DNA of 64,000 bases from the NCBI RefSeq assembly GCF_910596095.1, contig NC_056540.1, forward strand, positions 26,232,501 to 26,296,500. Reading direction: 5' to 3'. Below are positions 56,901-64,000 of the stretch, in pieces (the first letter of the stretch is position 1; each line of letters opens with the position of its first letter). Below the pieces are notes generated by a model. It was not told the origin of the DNA. It saw only the letters and a program-made list of their open reading frames with translations, and did no database searches. Source of the DNA: Thunnus maccoyii (Eukaryota > Chordata > Actinopteri > Scombriformes > Scombridae). The position numbers and the translations under genes were made by a program.

Positions 56901-59900
56901 AGTAAAAAAAAAAAAAACATTTAATGCTGAGGTCATTTTGGCAAGCCGCCTTGGTCCTCTTTATTTACACTTCCATCATGGTTTACAGTACACACAAGTC
57001 AAACCATAGGCTATTAGACACCATAATGGAATGGATTAAATAAACTAATCAATCAACAACTACCCCCCACGATCTCCCTCATACTAAGTGTGGATATTCT
57101 TTCACTTAGACAACTTCTGCCGTTCTTATGTGCTTCAACTTAGAGTGAGTGAGCAAATTAAGGTTCAGTTTTCCTCCCTCAAGGACACTTGGTCATGACA
57201 CATTACTGTTGATGACTGTTACAAGGATCATGCTTGTGACGTCTCAGCTGGAGTGCCGCACTGATGATATCCAGTGCTCCAGGCTGAAGAGGGGGACCCC
57301 TGCAGTGTCCTGACAAAAATGCATTTGGAGTCCTTAAAGATATTATAAATATGTTATACTTTTATTTCACTCTGTTCTTATCTTGAAGCAAAGTTAGGAT
57401 GAAATCTATATTAGACACAACAACTACTATTATTTGTGACAATTTATACAATTTGGCCAAGTTCTGTTTTTCTGCAGACTGAAGCAAACTAGTGTTCCCT
57501 TGACAGATTTAAGTGAAGTGTCTGCTCCTTGATTAATAAATGAAAGTGTGGAGGCGTGTTTGAGTTTTGGATAGAAGCTGGTGAAAGAGAAAAATCACTG
57601 TTTTGCTTGGCATAGTGAGGAAGTCTGAGAATCTGTTGTTGCTCCAAGATCACTCCGACATGCTCCAACCAGTGAGCACACAGCCTGTAATGTAATGTAA
57701 CTGCATGTCACATGGCATTTACCACATTACTAAACACTCAGGCAGTAACATGGAATTTGACAAATAATAACAGAAATATGTTGAGAAAAATCACCAAAGT
57801 ATAAATGTTTATTAAAAACAAATGATGGTGAATGTAAGTGTAGAGTGTAGAGAAACGTGGAGCAAATATGAGGCAATTTTCTATCACATATAGGGAGAGA
57901 GCGGAAAATAGAAAACTAGACGGGGAGTCATTACAGAAATATTTGAGCAGGGAGTGGAAACTGTCTTATTCACATACTTTGCCATCTTCCTGTATATAGA
58001 ACATAATCCTCACTACACTGTCTCAAATTACAGGGCCACATTTTTACCTACTCTGTATATATTCACTCATTGATGACTGTTTGTTCAATTGATCCCTTGA
58101 TTCCAATAGAATAATTACAGAAGGTATTAATCTGTTTGATAACAGGCTAATTTGAGCCATGTAGTGGGGAAAAAAAAGCTTTAATGCCAACATCACAGCT
58201 TCCAAGATACAAATGCAAGACCGAGCCTCTGTACCTGATAAAATAACTAGAGTGCCTTGAGCAATGTCACCTTGGTGACACATAGAGAGTACAGAGATTG
58301 GTCGGGGAGGAGCGGGAGTGTGTCTTAATTGCACCATGTCCTTCTTTGTTCTCCTTTGTGCTGTGTCATACCACCCAAACTTCCACTGATCCACCATGAT
58401 GGAGGCTAAAAGTGGGCAGAAACCACCCAGTGCTTCAAATGGAGCATGTGTGTGAGCTGTACAGTAAGTAGGCCTACACTCCAAGATACTGAGTTGCTGA
58501 ACTCTAACTGTGTCCAATAAGAATCAGCTATGTTACCCTAGATAGAGACAAGCTGCAGATTGAGGGGAAGGCATATCCACTTGTAATGAAGAAAGGAGGG
58601 GCAGGAGGACATGACTAAAGCACAGACACAAGCAATTTGCCTTATCTAGTTTGACAGGCTCTGGGGTGGAGGCAGAGAGAGGCAGGCGGCTTTTGCTCGG
58701 GTCTTTTGCCACAAACGATGAGAGAAAAAGCCCTCAGATGTTGGAAGTGGTGCGAAAATGAAGCACGAGTCACAACAAAGAGCAATAGCAAATGTCTGGA
58801 GCTAAACCACTGTGCAGCCGCACAGGACCACCGCTTGCTAACATGTTGGGTGAGGACATTAGTCAAGGTTTACAGCATTAAAGAATCAATACTGCAGCAG
58901 CAATGAAGGCAAACAGTGATATTTGGATTCATCTTCATGCCGGCTGAGGATATTGAACTGCATTGCTTGCCCAAAAACCCACGTGGGCCATAAATCTCAA
59001 ATGTCAAAAAGTGGCTGAATGCAAGACTGAATAATTCAGTTTGGATTGAGAAAATGTAGAGGATAAAACTAGGTGCCTACTCACAACCTCTGTAATAAAA
59101 ATTAATATGTCTGATGGCAAAGACAGATAGAATTACAGATAGGGCTATGATACTTTGATGTGAGCCCAGTATAAACTAGCATACCAAAGTTGCTAACAAA
59201 AACATTTCACAGTCTTACAGAGCTCACTGTCCTTGGATTGAGCTAATAGGATTGTAGCATGAAACCCTTTTGGCAAATTGATTAAGCCCCTGTCAGAGAG
59301 GGGTAAATGAGACAGAGCAACGTAAGTTTGCTAAAGTATTTTTGAACCTTTTTAAATTTAGTCAGACTTTGTCATTTATTTTTGGGGCGGTGTTGTAATA
59401 GGACAAGTGAAAAGTGTGAAAGAGCCTTGGGGAGGCTGCAGCATTTACTGCATAGGAAAAACTAGACACCATCTGGTTGTTTCATTTCTGTCATCACTGT
59501 TTCCATGTAGAAGTAAAACCCTGCACATAATGATTTCTCATGCACAGTAACATCCAATTTTCCGATAAATCCAGACATGCAGCATAGCTCAATCTAATAA
59601 AGGATGCAGCAAACATTAGCATATCACACATGCTGCATCTACTGTATCTGTTGATCACAAACGTGTCTCACAACAACTCCAACTGTCATGCTGCCACAGA
59701 GAAGGCTTTGGTGATGGCTGTGCTATACTTTGAGACAGGTGGGATGAAAAGCAATGCATCAGCAGCAGTCATGCTAGAGGCATATTTCAGTGTTCTTTTG
59801 CATACCTCACAAACTTCACGTTCTGGATGGCTTGACAGATTGGGTTCGGCAATGGGCCCCTATGTCTGTTCTTTTAATGTTTAACAAAGAGGCAGGACTA

Positions 59901-62900
59901 AGTAGCATCAAGGTGTGAACAAAGTAAAGGAAGACTCAGAAACTGGTTCTCTGACATGTTTTCCACAAACATATCCGACATAGGCAGTTTGTGCAGTCTT
60001 TGAGATGTTAAAAGTCTGTTATACATGCAGAATACATGGATGATATTACTGTTCAAACCCTATGAGTGTTGTATGATGACTAATGTTTCCCCTGCCAACT
60101 GTTGGTGTGCATGCAAGATGTTATACAAGACTAGATTCAAGGAGTAGGAAGGATGGAGTTATACAAACAGTCCTCCTTAAAAACACAGCTCCTCTGGTAG
60201 CCAAAATATCTGTTAACAAAAATAATTTCAGTGGTGTCATAAAGCATGACGATCTTAGCCAAATGGACACAGATTTATACTTCTGTGTGGTTGCAAATGA
60301 TATGTAAGGATGTTCTGTAGCTCCACTGGAGCTCACAAAAACCTCCTAAGAAATGTAAATTCTCCTCCTACGTGTTTTTGATGCTAGCAGGGATTGAGAG
60401 AACACAGTCAAAATTCAATGTCAGCACCATGCTTAGGGTTTTACCTACCATTATAATACTTAGGGTTAGGGTTAGGTCAAATAATATCATTTTCTTGGGG
60501 AAGGACCCCCAGATCCCCAAACCCCCCCCAATGAAACCAGACACAACCACAGCAGCTAAGCCCTCCAGAAATCTAGGGAACACCCTGCATGCATACATAT
60601 AAAAGCAATGGTGTTTTTAATGCAAACTCGGTCACTTGAACATTTTAATAGTGTGCTGTTAAACCAGTGAACCTCATTAACCTCTTTAACCTTGCCGGTC
60701 CCACTGGTAGTATCTTATAAATGACTACAATTTATTCAGACACTGAGATGATAGTAGATACATACTATATTATAAGAAAGCCAACCAAGCCTTTGCAGAG
60801 TTTTGAGCATCAAGCATTGCAACTGGAAATTAATCTGTAAAATTCTTTAAAGTGATTTATCAATCTCTCAAAGAACCAAAATCATCAGTAACTCCTGGCG
60901 GCTGAAGCCACTTCATAGTGATGTACACTATGAAGTGGGCTGAGGGCCAACTTGTTGCCTGATCAAAGCTCACCTAAATCTAAGTATGTACATTTTGTCT
61001 GCTTATTGAGGAAATGACTTTATAGAAGTTTCAAAAAAGCATTGCAGTGGGGAGTGAATCAGAGAAGAGTTTAACTCCTACCTGTTCAGTGACTAATATG
61101 ACCTCTGACTGAGTGCCTGTGGGTGTACAATACAACTTTGGAGAGTGATAGCCAGTTCAAATGAATACTGGGTAATGCTAGAAAATGTCTTGTCAGGATA
61201 TTAATAAGGATATCATTGCATGACATGTCATATTGCCTCCTCCTGACGATTATATAAAAGGAATATTTTTGTCTTAAAATGAGATTCTGCACCACAAGAA
61301 GGGAGGTTGATAAATTTGCACTGTATCTCTACATTTAAATTAAATATATTTAAAGGTTTATCTTCTTCAGAGTGATGGGATTTGTTTTATCTTTTCAGCA
61401 CAATGACCTCTCAAAACTTATTTTGACGTGATGATGGTTTAAAATAGGGAAGAAGTTAACAAAACACTATTTCACTATACTTCCCGATGCCAAACTGACC
61501 CATACTTATATTTGCCTGAACATAAAATGAGACTTGCTAGAAACATGAGACTGAGAAAGGATGGATTAAAAACAACCATTGGTCTGCATCTACAAATTGT
61601 ATCAGCTGTTACATCTTCATGTTTTCTCACCCTCAATAATAGAAATAACAAAGTTGAATCAGAAGAAAAATCAATCATAACCATGCAAGGCCTGACGCTA
61701 CTGCTGAAAGAAACATCAAAGAAAGTCTCCAGACTCTGTTCTCAAAGACACAGTAATATGGCTAGAACCAGACAAACCATTACTCCAGGTATAATTACCA
61801 GCTTCTTAGATGCATCTCTTTGCAAATGCACACAACTGCCTGAGATTCACAAATGGCTGAGTGAATTTGATTTTAAAAAATGAGCAAAGACAACATTTAA
61901 ATGCCCAAAACAAAATAACACAAAAACCCAGGGTAACAAAAAAACATAAATATCCAAGTCACAAACTCCAACATGACAGTGTGAGACTAAGGACTCTGCT
62001 GAAGGCCACGACTGTAACCTCGCTTGTTTTCAAAATGAAAGGGACACAAATTGTCATGGACAACTGGAACAACGATTGTGAGCTGGAGTGGGTTTAATGT
62101 CAAAACAGTAGCCTGGCACACTGACAATGCACTCTACCCTGAGGCCTGCTTCTTATAATTGCAGTCATATTACTGCCTGAATTCTCCAGATTATAGTGTG
62201 TGACCTCCTGGTTGTGTAACCCAGCAGTGACTCAAAGCTCTATGTATCTTTGATAGTTTCATTATGTATGTTTCACTCTCTCACGTCTCTGCAACAGCAC
62301 GACAAAGACAGAAGCTTGTCCATTTATTGTACTTGATGATTAAAGCGGTTCTGATTGATGACAGAGGGAGAAATTAATTTAGTTTATTGAATTAATGTGA
62401 TAATTAAACATGACACCTGTTCATCAAAAGTGTAAGTCTTCATGAGCAGCAAAAAGCTGTCTTCTTCCTAAAATAGCTGAGTAGCGTGGATTCGTAGCGA
62501 GCCCTGCACCCTGGTGACTTACTCACTGATTTATTCCGTCATTACTGTGAATGATCGGCCCTTCAAAACTCTCCTCCATTATCTGCAGATGGGATGACGA
62601 ACCATATTTCATTTTGGTTCAAGTATTTATTGCTGTGATTGAGGGTAAAGACCACCTGCCTGTAACCCAAGAGGCCAAAACACACTCTCACCGAACAGCG
62701 CGCGTCAAAACAGCCACCCCTATCATTTTCTATGTACAACCCCCACACCGGCAGCAGCTAGGTGCACGTCAACGCGCCACCCTGCAGCACTTCACGCCAC
62801 TATCCTATTTCCAGTGTCACCACTGGAAAAAAAGCTTTTTTTCTCCCAGAGAAGAAGCTGTTTTGTTCTTAAATACAATGTTGGCCCAACTACAGATGTT

Positions 62901-63425
62901 ATTTACTAGTTAGCTATTTCACCAGTTCACTATCTCACAAATTAATTAATTGTTGGTTGATCTGCTGCTTTCAAAACATAATCTCACTGCTCAGATTATT
63001 ATTTTTTCAAGTTATTAACCAAAAACTGTAATAAGCAACTCACCCATGGCATTTTGTTGTTTTGCGCTGTACTCATAAAGCAGGAGTTACATCTGGGTAA
63101 CTACTATCTTGACACACTGCAGTGCTTCCTATTGGTGCCGGGGGCAGCACTTGACGCACGTTATATGAACATGCTGTGTTTTCAGCTTAAGAGGCCACCT
63201 ATCTCTGCCCCACATGCACACGCATAAACACTTATATCCTGTATATGAGCAGTTCTGTTAAACCCAGAGTGCATTTCTTACCGTTCTGAATGTCCAGTAT
63301 GTGGTGTTTGTCCAGCATCCATCCTCCCATGTTGGCAGCATCCAGTTCATAGCCTTGTAACACCGCTGTCCTCTTCTCCCAGAGCACCACATCAAGGCAG
63401 GACTCGTATTCATATCCCACTGACA
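32476..63425 (-). CDS. tenm2: Teneurin-2, 3' part of the gene (twelve coding exons, 5' end outside the window)
   Basis: Coding exons in transcript order: 63282-63425, 54296-54545, 52488-52508, 49139-49371, 47066-47220, 41955-42838, 40545-40720, 39879-40114, 38789-39085, 34593-36204, 33822-33952, 32476-33228. They total 4,892 nt, about 1,630 codons with TAA; full teneurins have about 2,700 residues. Teneurins are single-pass type II synaptic adhesion proteins that bind latrophilins and each other. Present here are the FN-plug end, NHL beta-propeller, YD-repeat shell, Rhs core and C-terminal Tox-GHH/TCAP region. Missing are the cytoplasmic, transmembrane and EGF parts, expected beyond 64000. 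TENM2 is chosen over TENM3 on [46 protein letters not shown] and the ending [10 protein letters not shown]. Paralogue choice rests on remembered sequences. Confidence 0.88.
32479..32607 (-). other. Teneurin C-terminal associated peptide (TCAP-2-like)
   Basis: The last 43 residues, from [20 protein letters not shown] through [11 protein letters not shown] to RQSEIGKR. The segment is preceded by Glu-Lys-Arg, a dibasic site, and ends in Gly-Lys-Arg, the pattern used for C-terminal amidation. TCAP peptides of this family act as neuroactive peptides. Release as a free peptide here is inferred. Confidence 0.8.
33822..33952 (-). CDS. tenm2: tenm2 exon: start of the C-terminal domain
   Basis: Encodes [40 protein letters not shown] and DLP. 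The 3' boundary is set by the match to WDD-I/L-P in TENM2. The donor there is GTTGGT, a weak match to the usual GTRAGT. Confidence 0.9.
34593..36204 (-). CDS. tenm2: tenm2 exon: main YD shell and Rhs core (1,612 nt)
   Basis: The largest exon. It opens [20 protein letters not shown] and carries many YD repeats ([49 protein letters not shown]). The Rhs-associated core is [20 protein letters not shown] followed by DYDIMSGRW and [11 protein letters not shown]. It ends HEVREYVA plus one base. Confidence 0.97.
37831..37930. mobile_element. Worn copy of a short palindromic element
   Basis: Shares ATTATTGTGAAAT and CCTCTGTTTCATGTCAGGGTC-like sequence with the element at 38615. Its right end reads, on the minus strand, TTGTACAGCAGGGTAGTCAT, matching the other copy's TGTACAGC...GGTCATTATT end. 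More diverged than the second copy. Confidence 0.55.
38615..38745. mobile_element. Short inverted-repeat (MITE-like) element
   Basis: The left arm starts ATGTACAGCAAGCAGGTCAT and runs on through TATTGTGAAATGAACCCC. The right arm is its reverse complement with about two mismatches over nearly 40 bp. The spacer of about 50 bp contains CTCTGCTTCACGTCGGGGTC. It looks like a non-autonomous DNA transposon or a strong hairpin. Confidence 0.7.
38789..39085 (-). CDS. tenm2: tenm2 exon: YD shell
   Basis: Exactly 99 codons in phase 0. Encodes [58 protein letters not shown] and [15 protein letters not shown] palindromic element sits only about 40 bp downstream of its donor. Confidence 0.95.
39879..40114 (-). 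CDS. tenm2: tenm2 exon: YD shell
   Basis: Encodes [59 protein letters not shown] and [11 protein letters not shown], as in TENM2. Two in-frame alternative AG acceptors lie a few bases inside the exon. The outer one, CAACAG, is chosen because it restores Asp-Gln at the junction. Confidence 0.92.
40545..40720 (-). CDS. tenm2: tenm2 exon: YD shell
   Basis: Encodes [20 protein letters not shown], then the acidic stretch [20 protein letters not shown] and RAFYTLAQ. It starts by completing a codon split after TTCTATGA in the preceding exon. Confidence 0.94.
41955..42838 (-). CDS. tenm2: tenm2 exon: last NHL blades and start of the YD shell
   Basis: An 884-nt exon with three blades: [38 protein letters not shown] and [21 protein letters not shown] Cys-rich loop [20 protein letters not shown] lies between the second and third. 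The YD shell begins with [20 protein letters not shown]. The exon ends TTCTATGA with two bases of a split codon. Confidence 0.96.
43324..44182. mobile_element. Large foldback DNA element (about 860 bp)
   Basis: The two halves are inverted copies. Left words CTGGACCCTATTTTCCCATC, TGCCACTGACAGGCTCAGAT and TCTGAAATCTCGCGAGAGTT recur, reversed and complemented, in the right half as GATGACAAAATAGGGTCCAG, AATCTGAGCCTGTCAGTGGC and AACTCTTGCAAGATTTCAGA. Both ends carry TTTAAAGG. Arms of about 350 bp flank a centre of about 110 bp near 43730-43830. No transposase frame, so non-autonomous. Confidence 0.8.
44912..44942. repeat. (CA)n microsatellite
   Basis: About 15 CA units in the tenm2 intron. Confidence 0.9.
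45099..45317. repeat. Interspersed repeat fused to the SINE
   Basis: Starts AAATGGACTGCATTTACATA and contains two AAAGCGCTTTACAA words about 120 bp apart with CA-rich tails. This is a frequent fish repeat, often found next to the SINE above. Class not determined. Confidence 0.55.
45318..45487 (-). mobile_element. tRNA-derived SINE
   Basis: The reverse complement begins GGGGCGGCTGTGGCTCAGGA and has a pol III A-box-like GTGGCTCAGGAGGTAGA and a B-box-like GGTTCTGATCC. It continues into CAAAGTGTCCTTGGGCAAGA and AATTGCTCCCGGTGGC, then a CA-rich tail. This is a very common element type in ray-finned fish. The left boundary within the CA tract is approximate. Confidence 0.72.
46115..46175 (+). mobile_element. 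Possible LINE open-frame scrap
   Basis: One frame reads [16 protein letters not shown], resembling the LKTHLF motif near the end of fish L2-type LINE open frames. Short and without flanking support. Confidence 0.3.
46880..46925. repeat. AT low-complexity tract
   Basis: AT-only sequence, including a TA run, in the same tenm2 intron. Confidence 0.8.
47066..47220 (-). CDS. tenm2: tenm2 exon: NHL propeller blade
   Basis: Encodes [40 protein letters not shown] and [11 protein letters not shown]. It starts two bases into the split Gly codon and ends in phase 0, joining directly to the large exon at 42838. Confidence 0.95.
47221..49138 (-). other. tenm2 intron, no feature recognised
   Basis: A 1.9-kb intron without a recognisable exon, RNA gene or transposon. 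A short TG tract followed by poly-G occurs near 48000. Confidence 0.5.
49139..49371 (-). CDS. tenm2: tenm2 exon: NHL propeller blade
   Basis: Encodes [54 protein letters not shown] and [17 protein letters not shown] typical teneurin NHL blade with the conserved Cys pair. Acceptor AATGCAG, donor GTATCA. Confidence 0.95.
49372..52487 (-). other. tenm2 intron upstream of the 49139 exon, with LINE remnants
   Basis: A 3.1-kb intron between the microexon and the following exon. Apart from the LINE remnants at about 51200-52160, nothing was recognised. Confidence 0.5.
51200..52160 (+). mobile_element. L2-like LINE remnants
   Basis: The frame from 51320 reads [16 protein letters not shown], stop, IRFNTLL, matching the [18 protein letters not shown] motif near the end of fish LINE reverse-transcriptase open frames, with internal stops. 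About 700 bp later, 52105-52155 has GCATCTGCCAAACACCATAA followed by GGTAAATGTAAT, like the 3' tail of L2 elements. The two pieces may come from one or two old insertions. Confidence 0.55.
52488..52508 (-). CDS. tenm2: tenm2 21-nt microexon (NKDFRHS splice insert)
   Basis: Twenty-one bases flanked by a CATAG acceptor and a GTAGGT donor. With the split codons either side it encodes R-N-K-D-F-R-H-S between two NHL blades. Its length is a multiple of three and both ends share a phase, so inclusion or skipping keeps the frame. Vertebrate teneurins have an alternatively spliced seven-residue insert of this sequence type at this site, known to modulate adhesion-partner choice. Confidence 0.88.
52509..54295 (-). 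other. tenm2 intron upstream of the microexon
   Basis: A 1.8-kb intron. Immediately upstream of the microexon acceptor (52509-52760 on the plus strand) are purine and poly-T tracts. No exon or element was recognised. Confidence 0.5.
54296..54545 (-). CDS. tenm2: tenm2 exon: NHL propeller, first blades
   Basis: Encodes [20 protein letters not shown], then [19 protein letters not shown] and the blade [18 protein letters not shown]. It ends MELR with the Arg codon split (AG), which can join either the microexon at 52488 or the exon at 49371 in frame. Confidence 0.95.
54691..54916. mobile_element. Likely non-autonomous fish repeat
   Basis: Begins TTAAAGGAGAAGCTCACC and contains ATGGAGCTAGCACCGGGGGA followed by CAATTAGCTTAGCTC. 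This word combination is common in fish interspersed repeats. It abuts the element that starts at 54917. Confidence 0.45.
54917..55493. mobile_element. Non-autonomous DNA element with TTAA ends
   Basis: The left end is TTAAAAGGGACAGCCC and the right end, read on the minus strand, is TTAAAGGGGTACTAC. This gives short imperfect terminal inverted repeats beginning TTAA over a 577-bp body. The TTAA ends suggest a piggyBac-like target, but no transposase is present. Confidence 0.4.
60460..60476 (+). repeat. Short interstitial telomere-like repeat
   Basis: TTAGGGTTAGGGTTAGG, not quite three units of the vertebrate telomere repeat, with a lone TTAGGG about 30 bp upstream. Too short to indicate a fusion point. 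Confidence 0.7.
60908..60938. repeat. Perfect short hairpin
   Basis: CCACTTCATAGTG, the loop ATGTA, then CACTATGAAGTGG: a 13-bp perfect stem. The flanks do not extend the pairing. Confidence 0.8.
63282..63425 (-). CDS. tenm2: tenm2 exon: end of FN-plug, lead into NHL propeller
   Basis: Encodes [20 protein letters not shown] followed by [20 protein letters not shown], the conserved segment ahead of the propeller. Acceptor TTTCAG, donor GTAAGA. It begins with two bases of a split codon and ends with one, so at least one further exon lies upstream outside the window. Confidence 0.93.
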
Positions 63426-64000
63426 CTGAAAGTAATGATGGTAGGTGCCTATGGTGAGCAAGGTTGCATCCTCCTTACCTGACAGTTATGGCAGCAATGA
63501 GGCTTTGACAATATAAGACATTCAGCACACGTTCTGGCTGTTTTCTGTATTTGCTGGTTCTGCGTTCTCTTTGACTATGTAATTTTCTCCAGCTGGGATG
63601 ATTTTAGAAGGCCTGTGGGATTTCTAGTGTCTCACCTGCACAGTTTGTTTTATGCGCTCTCCTCTCATTTGTCTGTTTTATCTTGTGTAAATGCAAATAA
63701 ACCACAACACGAAATAGCATGTAAAGTGGCATGAATTATTTAAACAATAAAGGCTCAGATGGAACACATTATTGTAAGTATCATAAATGCCATGATATGG
63801 TTGCAGTTATAAGCCATGAGTGAATTCAGTTGATTGTCAGGGCTGTGAAATATATTCATCCTTCTTAACAAAAACTCCCTTAGCCTTTTTCAGACTTTAA
63901 AAAGTTTTTGCTGCAAAAAATTAAGATGCAGTACTACTTCATGGAGTTCTGCAAAACAAGATAATATGAACAGAAGTGCACTCGAATGCACTGCTAAAGA
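63426..64000 (-). other. tenm2 intron, runs off the window
   Basis: AT-rich intron upstream of the first visible tenm2 exon. No further exon was found before the window edge. Confidence 0.6.

Larger units (their letters stand above)
55494..63281 (-). other. Remainder of the 8.7-kb tenm2 intron
   Basis: The largest intron in the window. It holds a poly-G run at about 56170-56182, a poly-A run near 56905, a short telomere-like tract at 60460-60476 and a perfect 13-bp hairpin at 60908-60938. No exon was recognised; the longest open frame is 157 codons (58044-58517, minus) with no similarity I know. Confidence 0.5.

Noticed and set aside
58044..58517. A 157-codon minus-strand open frame in the large tenm2 intron
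   Set aside because: No recognisable domain, no splice or start context, and codon content like the surrounding intron.
60460..60476. Telomere-like repeat as evidence of a chromosome fusion
   Set aside because: Fewer than three full units, with no extended array. Short copies are common.
32476..63425. Calling the teneurin tenm3 because the neighbours are human 4q genes
   Set aside because: The residues in the YD shell and C-terminus fit TENM2 (for example SWLWF, EDCIKVA and the QSEIG ending) rather than the TENM3 NEMGKR-type ending as I remember it.

Overview
This is teleost (ray-finned fish) genomic DNA. The genes are split into many short exons with GT-AG introns. The products align closely, from memory, to vertebrate proteins. 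The introns hold fish-type repeats: CA and TA microsatellites, a tRNA-headed SINE, foldback DNA elements and LINE relics. No prokaryotic, phage or CRISPR content was seen. Exon boundaries were read by hand from splice signals and reading phase. In each of the four complete genes the exon phases close and the total length is divisible by three.

Layout, left to right. (1) spata4, minus strand, six coding exons, 648-3970, 254 aa; a perfect RFX X-box lies about 170 bp upstream of its start. (2) asb5, minus strand, seven coding exons, 5587-11295, 332 aa; an ankyrin-repeat, SOCS-box ubiquitin-ligase adaptor. (3) ctso (cathepsin O), plus strand, eight coding exons, 12257-20182, 331 aa, divergent from asb5; CCAAT and NRF1-like motifs sit just upstream. 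(4) tdo2 (tryptophan 2,3-dioxygenase), minus strand, twelve coding exons, 21686-25876, 406 aa, convergent with ctso. (5) A gene-poor AT-rich interval, 25.9-32.5 kb. (6) The 3' part of a teneurin gene, best matched to tenm2, minus strand, twelve coding exons, 32476-63425. The window holds about 1,630 codons, and the 5' part lies beyond 64000. This part covers the FN-plug end, NHL propeller, YD shell and C-terminal Tox-GHH/TCAP region, and includes a 21-nt microexon.

The five genes do not form one pathway. The ctso/tdo2 convergent pair and the spata4/asb5 same-strand pair match the arrangement I recall from human chromosome 4q. The teneurin reads as TENM2 (human 5q) rather than TENM3 (human 4q), which makes the junction between tdo2 and the teneurin an interesting synteny point.

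Nothing in the window looks like a wholly new biological system. The points most worth a second look are the X-box at spata4, the teneurin microexon, the teneurin identity and synteny, an 860-bp foldback element, and two related palindromic elements just downstream of a teneurin exon.
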